The notes beneath the pieces are model-generated. The model searched no databases. It was not told the origin of the DNA and saw only the letters and a list, made by a program, of their open reading frames with translations. Source: an uncultured Collinsella sp. (GTDB lineage: Bacteria > Actinomycetota > Coriobacteriia > Coriobacteriales > Coriobacteriaceae). Taken from it: DNA of 11,726 nt. This document shows positions 1 to 6,655 of the stretch, piece by piece; position 1 is the first letter of the stretch; every line of letters begins with the position of its first letter. The DNA is taken from positions 1-11,726 of the forward strand of contig CABUVC010000036.1 of the NCBI GenBank assembly GCA_902494855.1. Direction: 5' to 3'. Made by a program: the position numbers and the translations under genes.

Positions 1-1243
1 CCTCCCCATCGTCGCTGCTATCGGATGCCGCTTCAGATGGTGCTTGAGATGCGCCAGATCGATCGTCCGCAGTGCCAGAGCCGTCCTTCAAAGAGCCCTC
101 CGAAGGCTCCACCCCTTTGAATGCCTTCCACATATCGCTGCTTGCGGACGGCATTTCAATGTCGGCCTCCGGATACTTCCCGGCGAGCTCGTCAAGAATT
201 CTGCACGCTTCCTCACGCCCCTGAACCATCGCCTCCTGCGGTTTGCCACCATCCTCAACGGTCCTCACCAAGTAGGCGCCATTCTGCCTATCGAATTCCT
301 TATTTTGAATTTGCACCGCGTCTACGACCTCAGGACCCTTTGCAGTAAGCGAAATATAGAAATCTGCCTGGTTACAATCCTGACTACAAGTAAATTTAAC
401 GATGCCGTCCTTACAGACAGTAATGACTTGGCTCTCACCCTGAGCAATAAAACCGTCATACTGATTCGTCATATTGCTGGAGCCTTCTACCATCTCTGAC
501 GAAGGCATAACCGAAACGGCCTCTCCATCAACAAAGCAGTAGGCACCCACAATCGCCGAAATATCGTTCTGCGCATCGACAAACCCAACAAGCAGCTCGT
601 CAATTCCGTCGCCGTTCAAATCATCGAAAGCATAGTAGTAGCTTAAAAAGCCGGGGGCAGTCTGGTTGTTATAAACGAATATCTGCCCCAGTCCAGAATC
701 ACCACCGCGTCCCTGGGCCCAGTCGTCGTAGCTGGCAGCACCAGCCCCCTTCTGCTCGCAATAGCTCGCAAAGTCCTCGTAACGCGCAACCACGCCCTCG
801 TAAGCCTTGCGTGCTTTCTTGTTTGTTGCCGCGACCTTCTTTTTAGACGACTTCTTCTCGACTGCAGCCGGCTGCTCCTGCTGCTGCGCTTGAGGCAGCA
901 CAAAGGCTTCGTAAGCTTTGACCAGGGCGTAAGCGACACCAGCGGTAAAGATGATTGCTGCAAGAATGGTGACAAACGTAGGCACAGCAAAACGGCCGAT
1001 CTGCCGACGCTGCATCATAAAGGCCGCAAAGGACATATGATCAGAGGGCACCGGAGAAGGGCCCTCTGCGCGAGATACAGCAGGATCGCTTGTCGCTTTT
1101 CTATCAGCAGACGCCTTTGGTGTACCTGAAGGAAGCGGCTGCTGAGCATTCGCCGGCGCATCATCCACATCCAACGGTTTTCCGCATGCGGAACAGAATC
1201 GCGCCCCGTCTTTGATCTTTGCCCCGCAGCTTGCGCAGTACAT
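1..1243 (-). CDS. Zinc-ribbon, single-span membrane protein with calcium-loop-type ectodomain (3' end beyond window)
   Basis: The frame stays open from an ATG at 1243 to the left edge, so at least 414 residues are present and the C-terminus is missing. Residues 3, 6, 17 and 20 are cysteines in two CxxC pairs, a typical N-terminal zinc ribbon. A low-complexity linker follows (about 25-70), then one hydrophobic segment at about 86-108, then a Gln/Lys-rich stretch with many lysines (130-147). The remaining domain contains DDLNGDGIDELL (207-218), a DxNxDG loop like those in EF-hand or FG-GAP/VCBS calcium sites. A good ribosome site (AGGGGG) lies just before the ATG. The membrane segment with its RRQIG lead-in resembles that of the protein at 6656-7873, while the ectodomain resembles that of the protein at 5035-6654. 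Function unknown; a cell-envelope sensor or scaffold is a guess. The lysines after the span fit poorly with the positive-inside rule, so topology is uncertain. Confidence 0.88.
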   Translation of the reverse strand, partial: MYCASCGAKIKDGARFCSACGKPLDVDDAPANAQQPLPSGTPKASADRKATSDPAVSRAEGPSPVPSDHMSFAAFMMQRRQIGRFAVPTFVTILAAIIFTAGVAYALVKAYEAFVLPQAQQQEQPAAVEKKSSKKKVAATNKKARKAYEGVVARYEDFASYCEQKGAGAASYDDWAQGRGGDSGLGQIFVYNNQTAPGFLSYYYAFDDLNGDGIDELLVGFVDAQNDISAIVGAYCFVDGEAVSVMPSSEMVEGSSNMTNQYDGFIAQGESQVITVCKDGIVKFTCSQDCNQADFYISLTAKGPEVVDAVQIQNKEFDRQNGAYLVRTVEDGGKPQEAMVQGREEACRILDELAGKYPEADIEMPSASSDMWKAFKGVEPSEGSLKDGSGTADDRSGASQAPSEAASDSSDDGE

Positions 1244-1392
1244 AAATCCCCCTAGAACTTCAGCATATCGAAACGATAGCCCACAGCCTGCAAACAGGAA
1301 AGGCCCAGGAACAATTTGCTCGACTGTAAGCCTTTTCTTTCACCTTTCAAATTCGCCTGACCCCATGCGGAAGGCATGCGACGGGCTACCTG
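1244..1392 (-). other. Short gap between two co-directional zinc-ribbon genes
   Basis: This 149-base gap separates the stop of the polytopic zinc-ribbon gene from the start of the next gene on the same strand. I see no T-tracted hairpin strong enough to call a terminator, and no clear -35/-10 pair. The two genes may therefore be co-transcribed, but the gap is long enough to hide an unrecognised promoter. Confidence 0.4.
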
Positions 1393-2010
1393 CTAGGCGC
1401 GAACCATGTGCAGCTTGATTGCCTTGAAGATGATGTTGGCAACCGAGGCGATAGGCCAGAGCGCCACGATCGTCATCGGAACCGATTCGGGAATAACAGG
1501 AACCGCCCCGTGAATCACGCTGCCCAACCAGTAAAAAAGCATCAGAACCACGACAGGAAGGCCCACGAGAACCACAAGCTCGATTAGCATAATCGTGATA
1601 CCGATAATGCCGCTACCATAGACAAAGGGAAGCCTTACACCGCTGCGGTACAGCGAGATAATCACCTTCCAGGGACCAATCAGAAGCAGCGCCAGCGGAA
1701 TCATATTGTTAAGTCCCAGCGAGCCACCTCCCAGCACGTAATTGAAAAAGAGCACATAGAGCAATGAAATCACCGCTGCTCGCCCAAGCGACCCGATGGA
1801 CTCGTGAAGCGAATCCTGCAGGCTAGCAGCGGCCTCTGCATCCTCCGCCGCTTGAAACTGAGCCTCGACAGACTGGCTCTCAATCGGCTGGGCCTCGACG
1901 TAAATCGCATCCCCCACCGCGCTGGCCGCAGCCGCGACCGTAGGCGTTCCGCACACGCCGCAGAACTTGGCGCCGTCGTTAATCTCTGCTCCACACTGTT
2001 TGCAATGCAT
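1393..2010 (-). CDS. Small polytopic zinc-ribbon membrane protein
   Basis: The 205-residue product starts with a zinc ribbon (Cys 3, 6, 17, 20) almost identical in spacing to its three neighbours. An acidic, Ala/Gln-rich linker (about 25-72) follows, then several hydrophobic stretches at about 78-94, 101-121, 131-166 (long enough for one or two spans) and 179-195. That gives four or five predicted membrane segments and a short basic tail (IKLHMVRA). No enzymatic motif is visible. The start is supported by AGAAAGGA about 6 bases upstream. It differs from the other zinc-ribbon proteins here in being polytopic with no large outer domain. It is transcribed away from the zinc-finger/HTH gene at 2150, with which it shares a 139-base divergent intergenic region. 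The family link is firm for the N-terminal module only; the function is unknown. Confidence 0.88.
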   Translation of the reverse strand: MHCKQCGAEINDGAKFCGVCGTPTVAAAASAVGDAIYVEAQPIESQSVEAQFQAAEDAEAAASLQDSLHESIGSLGRAAVISLLYVLFFNYVLGGGSLGLNNMIPLALLLIGPWKVIISLYRSGVRLPFVYGSGIIGITIMLIELVVLVGLPVVVLMLFYWLGSVIHGAVPVIPESVPMTIVALWPIASVANIIFKAIKLHMVRA

Positions 2011-2085
2011 AATCGGGTCCTTTCTCGTTACCCCTTTTTTTGACGATCACAAGATACGATTTGTCGTTTATCCGATATAGAGATT

Positions 2086-2118
2086 TTGACCGGGTAATTT
2101 TCCTAAACGTGCTACGCT
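2086..2118 (+). promoter_or_regulatory. Possible promoter for the zinc-finger/HTH gene
   Basis: TTGACC at 2086-2091 is a fair -35 box. TACGCT at 2113-2118 is preceded by TG at 2110-2111, as in an extended -10 element. The spacer of 21 bases is longer than usual, so either only the extended -10 is used or the assignment is wrong. The interval also contains an imperfect inverted repeat around 2053-2072 (GATACGA facing TCGTTTATC) that could be an operator for the divergent pair. Confidence 0.3.
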
Positions 2119-2149
2119 ATTAAATCTGCAGCTAGAGACAGGGGTAACA

Positions 2150-3508
2150 ATGTTTGAGTTCTCCCAAACACGCACCGTTGAAGGTTCGATTCCGTTTAAG
2201 AAAGTCAACCTCAAAGAGAACGAACCCAATAGGCCCGTTGGCGAGGCCCAGCTTGTCTTTGAACTCTACATGCCCACCGAGCTGGCCGGCAACAAAAGCA
2301 ACGAAGGGACCGCACACAGCGAGCGCCATGCCGATCTGATCAGGCTGGCATCATGCATCGAACCCACCGCCGTTAAAGAGCAGCCCTTCCGCGCAAGCCT
2401 CTTTAACGTACTTGATTACGCCGAACAGACCGGGCCGCTTTTTGGCAAGCACGCAATAGAATCCGTACGCGATTGGGCCAATGCCGCGATGGCAGCACTT
2501 ATTGCCATGCGCATCCAGGAATACCTCAACGGGAGCTGCACCATCGCAAAGGTCTCCGCATTGGAAAGAATCGAGAAATCAGTGGTGACCTGCGCGGCAA
2601 ACGGGTCATCCTTCAAGATCTACACCACTATCCTGAGGGCGGGCGGTGATTATACCGACTCATTCAAAAGCCTGCCCATCGTGCGCAAAATCGAATCCGA
2701 TGCGGGATATTTCTACGCCTTTATGTTTATGATCGACGAGGAAGAATCCCTCGTTGCACTCAACGTGCTCTCTTTTGAACACGAGCTCACCGCCAATGAC
2801 TTCAGTGTTTTGCAGGCGATGTTCTACATGGACGAAGACTCCAGCTCGGAGATTTCAGCGCGACTCAAGGTCAGCAATAGCGAGGAGAGCTTCTATGTAA
2901 TCGACCCTCAAGCAGATATCCAGGAGCGCCGCGAAGAACTTGAAAATGATGACCGCGATGCACTCACCGCTTTGGTGCAGGCGCTCGTGATCTCGCATCT
3001 CTCGGGCGCGCACGTGGATGTGTTCCAGGGTAACGAGTCCACAGGGTTCCTCTCCTTTGACAGCTATCTCTCGTGGCTCTGGTTTGATTTTTCGCGCAAG
3101 CTGAGCACCGTCAAAATTGGTTATTGCGAGCAGTGCGGACGCGCCTATTCACTTGCCGGGCATCGTGGCGTCAAACGGCACTACTGCAGCGATCGATGCA
3201 AGACCGATGCCAAAAATGAGCGCACGCGCAAGGAGACGGCAAAGATACGCGAGCTGTTTGGAACGGGCACCAGCGTACGCGACATCGCCAACGAGATAGA
3301 ACGTCCCGCGGCCTACGTGCGCTCGCAGCTCAATAAATGGACCAAGCTCAAGCACGATCTGGATGAAGACATTGAGTCAAACGGCTTTGATAGCTCCGCG
3401 CTACTCAAACGCTGCACCGCTGAGAAGCTCGACCTCAACAACCTCCTCAACGCCAAGCGCAAAAAGCAAATTCAGGACTATGCCAAGCTCAAGGGCCTCG
3501 TTAAGTAG
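2150..3508 (+). CDS. Unrecognised protein with C-terminal zinc finger and HTH-like segment
   Basis: The 452-residue protein has no signal peptide or membrane span. Residues 1-310 match no family I recognise; they look globular, mixed alpha/beta, with an acidic stretch around 267-280. At 326-350 there is a C-x2-C...C-x3-C zinc finger (Cys 326, 329, 346, 350) followed by a very basic segment (351-365). This layout recalls CGNR-type zinc fingers, but the CGNR signature itself is absent. Residues about 365-397 (IRELFGTGTSVRDIANEIER, then AAYVRSQLNKW) read as a helix-turn-helix, and the C-terminus is Lys-rich. Together these suggest DNA or RNA binding, with the N-terminal part as a possible ligand or partner domain. 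AGGGG about 6 bases before the ATG supports the start. It lies 102 bases before the ATPase gene on the same strand, but that gene has its own regulatory palindrome. A transcriptional regulator is the best guess. Confidence 0.85.
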   Translation: MFEFSQTRTVEGSIPFKKVNLKENEPNRPVGEAQLVFELYMPTELAGNKSNEGTAHSERHADLIRLASCIEPTAVKEQPFRASLFNVLDYAEQTGPLFGKHAIESVRDWANAAMAALIAMRIQEYLNGSCTIAKVSALERIEKSVVTCAANGSSFKIYTTILRAGGDYTDSFKSLPIVRKIESDAGYFYAFMFMIDEEESLVALNVLSFEHELTANDFSVLQAMFYMDEDSSSEISARLKVSNSEESFYVIDPQADIQERREELENDDRDALTALVQALVISHLSGAHVDVFQGNESTGFLSFDSYLSWLWFDFSRKLSTVKIGYCEQCGRAYSLAGHRGVKRHYCSDRCKTDAKNERTRKETAKIRELFGTGTSVRDIANEIERPAAYVRSQLNKWTKLKHDLDEDIESNGFDSSALLKRCTAEKLDLNNLLNAKRKKQIQDYAKLKGLVK

Positions 3509-3535
3509 AAACGCTGTCATTTCCTTGCCATCCGA

Positions 3536-3563
3536 TTGACGGGTGGAAAGTTGCTCATATACG
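3536..3563 (+). promoter_or_regulatory. Candidate promoter of the ATPase gene
   Basis: TTGACG at 3536-3541 resembles a -35 box. TATACG at 3558-3563, 16 bases later, resembles a -10 box and lies inside the left arm of the palindrome at 3553-3600. A protein bound to the palindrome would cover the -10 region. Other A/T-rich hexamers in the palindrome could serve instead. Confidence 0.4.
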
Positions 3564-3600
3564 TGTTAGTAATATATATGTTAGTAATACGTATATGAGC
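3553..3600. promoter_or_regulatory. 48-bp palindrome with nested direct repeat (candidate operator)
   Basis: GCTCATATACGT (3553-3564) and ACGTATATGAGC (3589-3600) are perfect 12-base inverted arms. The 24 bases between them consist of two copies of GTTAGTAAT (3565-3573 and 3580-3588) separated by ATATAT, so the direct repeat has a 15-base period. The right arm ends 10 bases before the ATPase start codon. No T-tract follows, which argues against a terminator. The position suggests an operator, perhaps for autoregulation or for the adjacent zinc-finger/HTH protein; which protein binds is unknown. Confidence 0.6.
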
Positions 3601-3610
3601 GAGGCACATC

Positions 3611-4993
3611 ATGTTTGTTGGACGTCGGGAAGAGCTTGAATCCCTGGAAACCGCCTATCAAAAGAGTTCCTTTCAGTTTGCTGTAGTCTATGGAAGGCGT
3701 CGCGTAGGTAAAACCAGCCTGCTTCACGCCTTTACACAGGGCAAACCCCATGTGATCTTCTTTACTGGGCAGCAAACCGTTGCAAGCGAAAATCTCGCGC
3801 TGCTCAGCCGCGAGATACTTGGCGATAGCGCCGCAGGAGCAGCGTTCCCCTCTATCCAGGTTGCACTCGAATCCGTCTTCGAACACGCCAAGACAGAGCG
3901 AATCGTTCTGATTATTGACGAGTATCCCTACCTCGCCGAGAGCGATCCGGGCATCTCTTCGTGCCTGCAAACGCTTATCGATCGACATAAAGACACGAGC
4001 AAGCTGTTCCTCGTACTCTGCGGGTCGTCCATGAGCTTTATGGAACACCAGGTACTAGGACACCAAAGCCCTCTTTATGGACGCCGCACCATGCAGCTGC
4101 GCATTGACCCCTTCACCATCTTCGACGCGGCGCTCATGCTTCCCGATGCACCCATCGAAAGGGTCATCGAGCTGTATTCCGTTGTTGGCGGGATGCCGCT
4201 CTATCTATCACAGCTCGATGGCACGCGTTCCACTCAATGGAACCTTGAGCATGCGCTGTTGCGTCAAGATGCGTTTTTGTATGCCGAACCCCAGAACTAT
4301 CTGCTGCAAGAGGTCCGCAGCCCGGCTATCTACAATGCCGTCATAACCGCCATTGCCAACGGCTATGTACGCTCCAAAGAGATTGCCGATGTTACCCACC
4401 TCGCAACGCCACAGGTCGCGCGACTGCTCGACGCATTGATCGAGCTGCGAATCGTTGAGCGCGTCACGCCTGTTGTAAAGGCAACAAAACGCCAGGTAGT
4501 CTATCGGATCTGCGATAACCTGTTTAGGTTTTGGTATCGTTTTGTTCCACAGTACGTAGGAACAATTGAGGAGGGGCTCGGAGCCGCTGTGGCCGCGCGT
4601 ATCGCCAAGCATGATTTGTCCACCTTTGTGGGTCCTGCATTTGAAGAGGTATGCCGCCAGTGGTTGATGCGGCAGGTTGTTGAGAGCGAGCTGGATGTGC
4701 TGCCCAAGGCAATCGGCTCTTGGTGGGGCACGAACCCGAACACGCGCCGGCAAGAAGAGATTGACGTTGTGTTAGAGGGCGCCGATGGGGAGCTCATCGT
4801 TGGTGAGTGCAAATGGAGAAACGAGCCCGTAGATACCGATGTTCTTGAAACACTCGAGCGGCGCAGCGCGCTGCTGGGTCGGCCGATCAAACAGTATTAC
4901 TTGTTTAGCAAGAGTGGATTTACCAAAGCGTGTCAAAATAGAGCGGCTCAAGCAAGCAGCGCGAGGCTTGTTGGACTCGAGCAACTACTATAA
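3611..4993 (+). CDS. ATP-binding protein, archaeal-ATPase fold with DUF234-type nuclease-like C-terminus
   Basis: The 460-residue protein begins FVGRREELE, the usual opening of the archaeal-type ATPase group. Walker A is GRRRVGKT at 28-35. Walker B is IVLIIDEYPYL at 98-108, with Asp103-Glu104. GSS (138-140) and GRRT (157-160) fit the later conserved positions of this STAND/AAA-like group. A winged-helix-like stretch covers about 242-290, followed by the conserved YRICDNLFRFWYRF (298-311). The C-terminal domain has the pattern of a PD-(D/E)xK nuclease fold as in DUF234: Glu336 in AFEEVCRQW, Asp385 in EEIDVV, and Glu399-x-Lys401 in VGECKW. All key residues appear intact. Length is normal for the family. 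The start at 3611 has GAGG 6 bases upstream and matches the family N-terminus. The cellular role of this group is poorly defined; suggestions in the literature range from regulation to defence. Confidence 0.93.
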   Translation: MFVGRREELESLETAYQKSSFQFAVVYGRRRVGKTSLLHAFTQGKPHVIFFTGQQTVASENLALLSREILGDSAAGAAFPSIQVALESVFEHAKTERIVLIIDEYPYLAESDPGISSCLQTLIDRHKDTSKLFLVLCGSSMSFMEHQVLGHQSPLYGRRTMQLRIDPFTIFDAALMLPDAPIERVIELYSVVGGMPLYLSQLDGTRSTQWNLEHALLRQDAFLYAEPQNYLLQEVRSPAIYNAVITAIANGYVRSKEIADVTHLATPQVARLLDALIELRIVERVTPVVKATKRQVVYRICDNLFRFWYRFVPQYVGTIEEGLGAAVAARIAKHDLSTFVGPAFEEVCRQWLMRQVVESELDVLPKAIGSWWGTNPNTRRQEEIDVVLEGADGELIVGECKWRNEPVDTDVLETLERRSALLGRPIKQYYLFSKSGFTKACQNRAAQASSARLVGLEQLL

Positions 4994-5036
4994 GAAAGGG
5001 GCTTGGAAACAGTTTTCCAAGCCCCTTTCAGTTTTT
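4994..5036. terminator. Shared bidirectional intrinsic terminator
   Basis: Perfect 16-base arms (4994-5009 and 5014-5029, beginning GAAAGGGGCTTGG) enclose a CAGT loop. The hairpin begins at the base right after the ATPase stop codon. On the plus strand a five-T run follows (5032-5036), which overlaps the stop codon of the convergent gene at 5035-5037. On the minus strand the left arm ends in TTTC, followed by TTATAG. It most likely ends transcription from both sides. Confidence 0.9.
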
Positions 5037-6654
5037 ATTCGATTCCCACCTTTTTGAGCGTATCTTTGGTGACTTCCGCAACTTGATTGGGATCGACGTG
5101 GGATTCCCCCGAAATAGAGCCGTAACCTGAGGTTGAAAAATCAAAGAAGTAGTATGTCCGGCAATTGTGCCCATAGCCAAATTGCTGATATAGGGCATTA
5201 TAGTCCGTCTCGGAAATGTCCTTGCCCTCCGACGCATAATAGTATTCGTAGCCATTGCCCTCGCTCGGCGCAACTCCCCAGGACTCGTAGTTGCTTACAA
5301 GCGAAAAAACATCGCCTTTCTTGCCGTATACCGAAGTATTGTCCCCAGCCAAAGCCTGCCTGCCAGCAAGCAATGCCGTAATCGCATTGCTCATCTCATA
5401 TGTTCTTTGCCTTACGAGGATGCTGCCGTCATCCGCTTTAATCAGCGGAAGAAACATCGTTCCTCCGTTGCTGTTATCAAGCCAATTTTGACTGTAAAGC
5501 CTCTTGACGCCACCATCAGCTGCCGACCAAACCTCTACGGTGTAGGACTTCTGAAGTCCCTCTATATCTCCATTCCAAGCGCTCTTTAATTCGTCATCGC
5601 TCATACCGTTCACAACGGTCAAGAGCTCAGGCTGGCCATCCTGATCAAAATCAACGAGGTCGACAAGACAAAGCCCCCGCATCGCATAGACAGAATCAGT
5701 CACCTCAACAATTCGTGGCTCTCCATAGCACGCGAGATATTCCTGGCACTTTTGCTTGTAAGCGGCATACGCAGCGGTGTTGCCCGCAGCGGCGCCTCCA
5801 TCCTTCTTGTCGCCTTCGCCTGTCTTTGTATCGGCCTCGTTGGCCTTAGGCACCTCGAGGGAAACCTCTTTTACGGCATCAGTGGATTTAGAGTTATCGA
5901 CGACTTTGACGGGAATGCTCCACTCAACCTTGGTCTTGGAGTCCTTAACGGTAAGAGTATATTTTCCCGGTTTAACATCGGGAAGCTGGCTTACCGTGAA
6001 GCCCTCGTCACCCTTAACCTCAGCATTGGTGCTGTAGCCGTTGTCGCCGTTCAGGGTCACCGAGTACTTCTTGATCTTCTCGCCCTTTGCGTCGGTCGGG
6101 GTAATCTTGGATTCTTGGGCCACCACGATGGCCTTGTCCTGGCCGTAATGGGCAACGTCATCGCTGGACTTGCTAAAGAACAGCAGGTAGCTAAAGATGG
6201 CAATGGCTGCCAGGCCAACGATGATACCGACGATATAGAGCGCCTTGGGGTCCTTTTTCTGCGCGGATACATTCGCCGCAGGCGCAGGGGCTGGCGCCGC
6301 GACGGGCTTGGCGACCGGATTGCTCGGCTTTGGCCGGTCGGCGCGCACGGCTGGAATCGAAGGCGTTGCATCGGACGACACGTCGTCCTTGGGCCGGTCG
6401 TCTTCTTCGTCCGCTACGGGCTCGCTCTCCACGGGCGACTTTTCCTCCCCCGCCTCGGCACCGGCGGAAGGCTCCTTCTCCGTTTCGTCACTAGCGAAAA
6501 TCTCTTCCGCAGCCTCATTGATAACGGAAGGCTCTTCTGCCACTTCGTTGCTGGCAGAGTTCAGCACCGCCTTTGCATCTTCGAGTGCATAGCCACACTC
6601 GGTGCAGTATCGCAAATCGCCATCAAGCTCAAATCCACAGTTGGGACAGAACAT
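5035..6654 (-). CDS. Zinc-ribbon, single-span membrane protein with Ig-like and calcium-loop domains
   Basis: The 539-residue protein has a zinc ribbon at Cys 3, 6, 17, 20. A long acidic then Pro/Ala-rich linker (about 25-130), presumably disordered, leads to one membrane span at about 138-160. A beta-rich, immunoglobulin-like segment follows (about 185-253, with DVKPGKYTLTVKDSK), then a Lys/Gly/Asp-rich linker. The C-terminal domain contains LVDFDQDGQPELLTV (333-347), a DxDxDG loop. This last domain resembles the ectodomain of the partial gene at the left edge. The zinc ribbon-span-Ig layout recalls TcaA-like proteins of Firmicutes, but I cannot confirm homology. The start is fixed by a perfect AAGGAGG 6 bases upstream. 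It is the second gene of a two-gene operon, one base after the stop of the gene at 6656-7873. The presumed cytosolic zinc module and outer domain suggest an envelope-associated role; function unknown. Confidence 0.9.
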   Translation of the reverse strand: MFCPNCGFELDGDLRYCTECGYALEDAKAVLNSASNEVAEEPSVINEAAEEIFASDETEKEPSAGAEAGEEKSPVESEPVADEEDDRPKDDVSSDATPSIPAVRADRPKPSNPVAKPVAAPAPAPAANVSAQKKDPKALYIVGIIVGLAAIAIFSYLLFFSKSSDDVAHYGQDKAIVVAQESKITPTDAKGEKIKKYSVTLNGDNGYSTNAEVKGDEGFTVSQLPDVKPGKYTLTVKDSKTKVEWSIPVKVVDNSKSTDAVKEVSLEVPKANEADTKTGEGDKKDGGAAAGNTAAYAAYKQKCQEYLACYGEPRIVEVTDSVYAMRGLCLVDLVDFDQDGQPELLTVVNGMSDDELKSAWNGDIEGLQKSYTVEVWSAADGGVKRLYSQNWLDNSNGGTMFLPLIKADDGSILVRQRTYEMSNAITALLAGRQALAGDNTSVYGKKGDVFSLVSNYESWGVAPSEGNGYEYYYASEGKDISETDYNALYQQFGYGHNCRTYYFFDFSTSGYGSISGESHVDPNQVAEVTKDTLKKVGIE

Positions 6655-6655
6655 G

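Noticed and set aside
44..499. Plus-strand frame of 151 residues at the left edge
   Set aside because: Antisense to the partial zinc-ribbon gene, which is open for 414 codons to the window edge and has clear domains.
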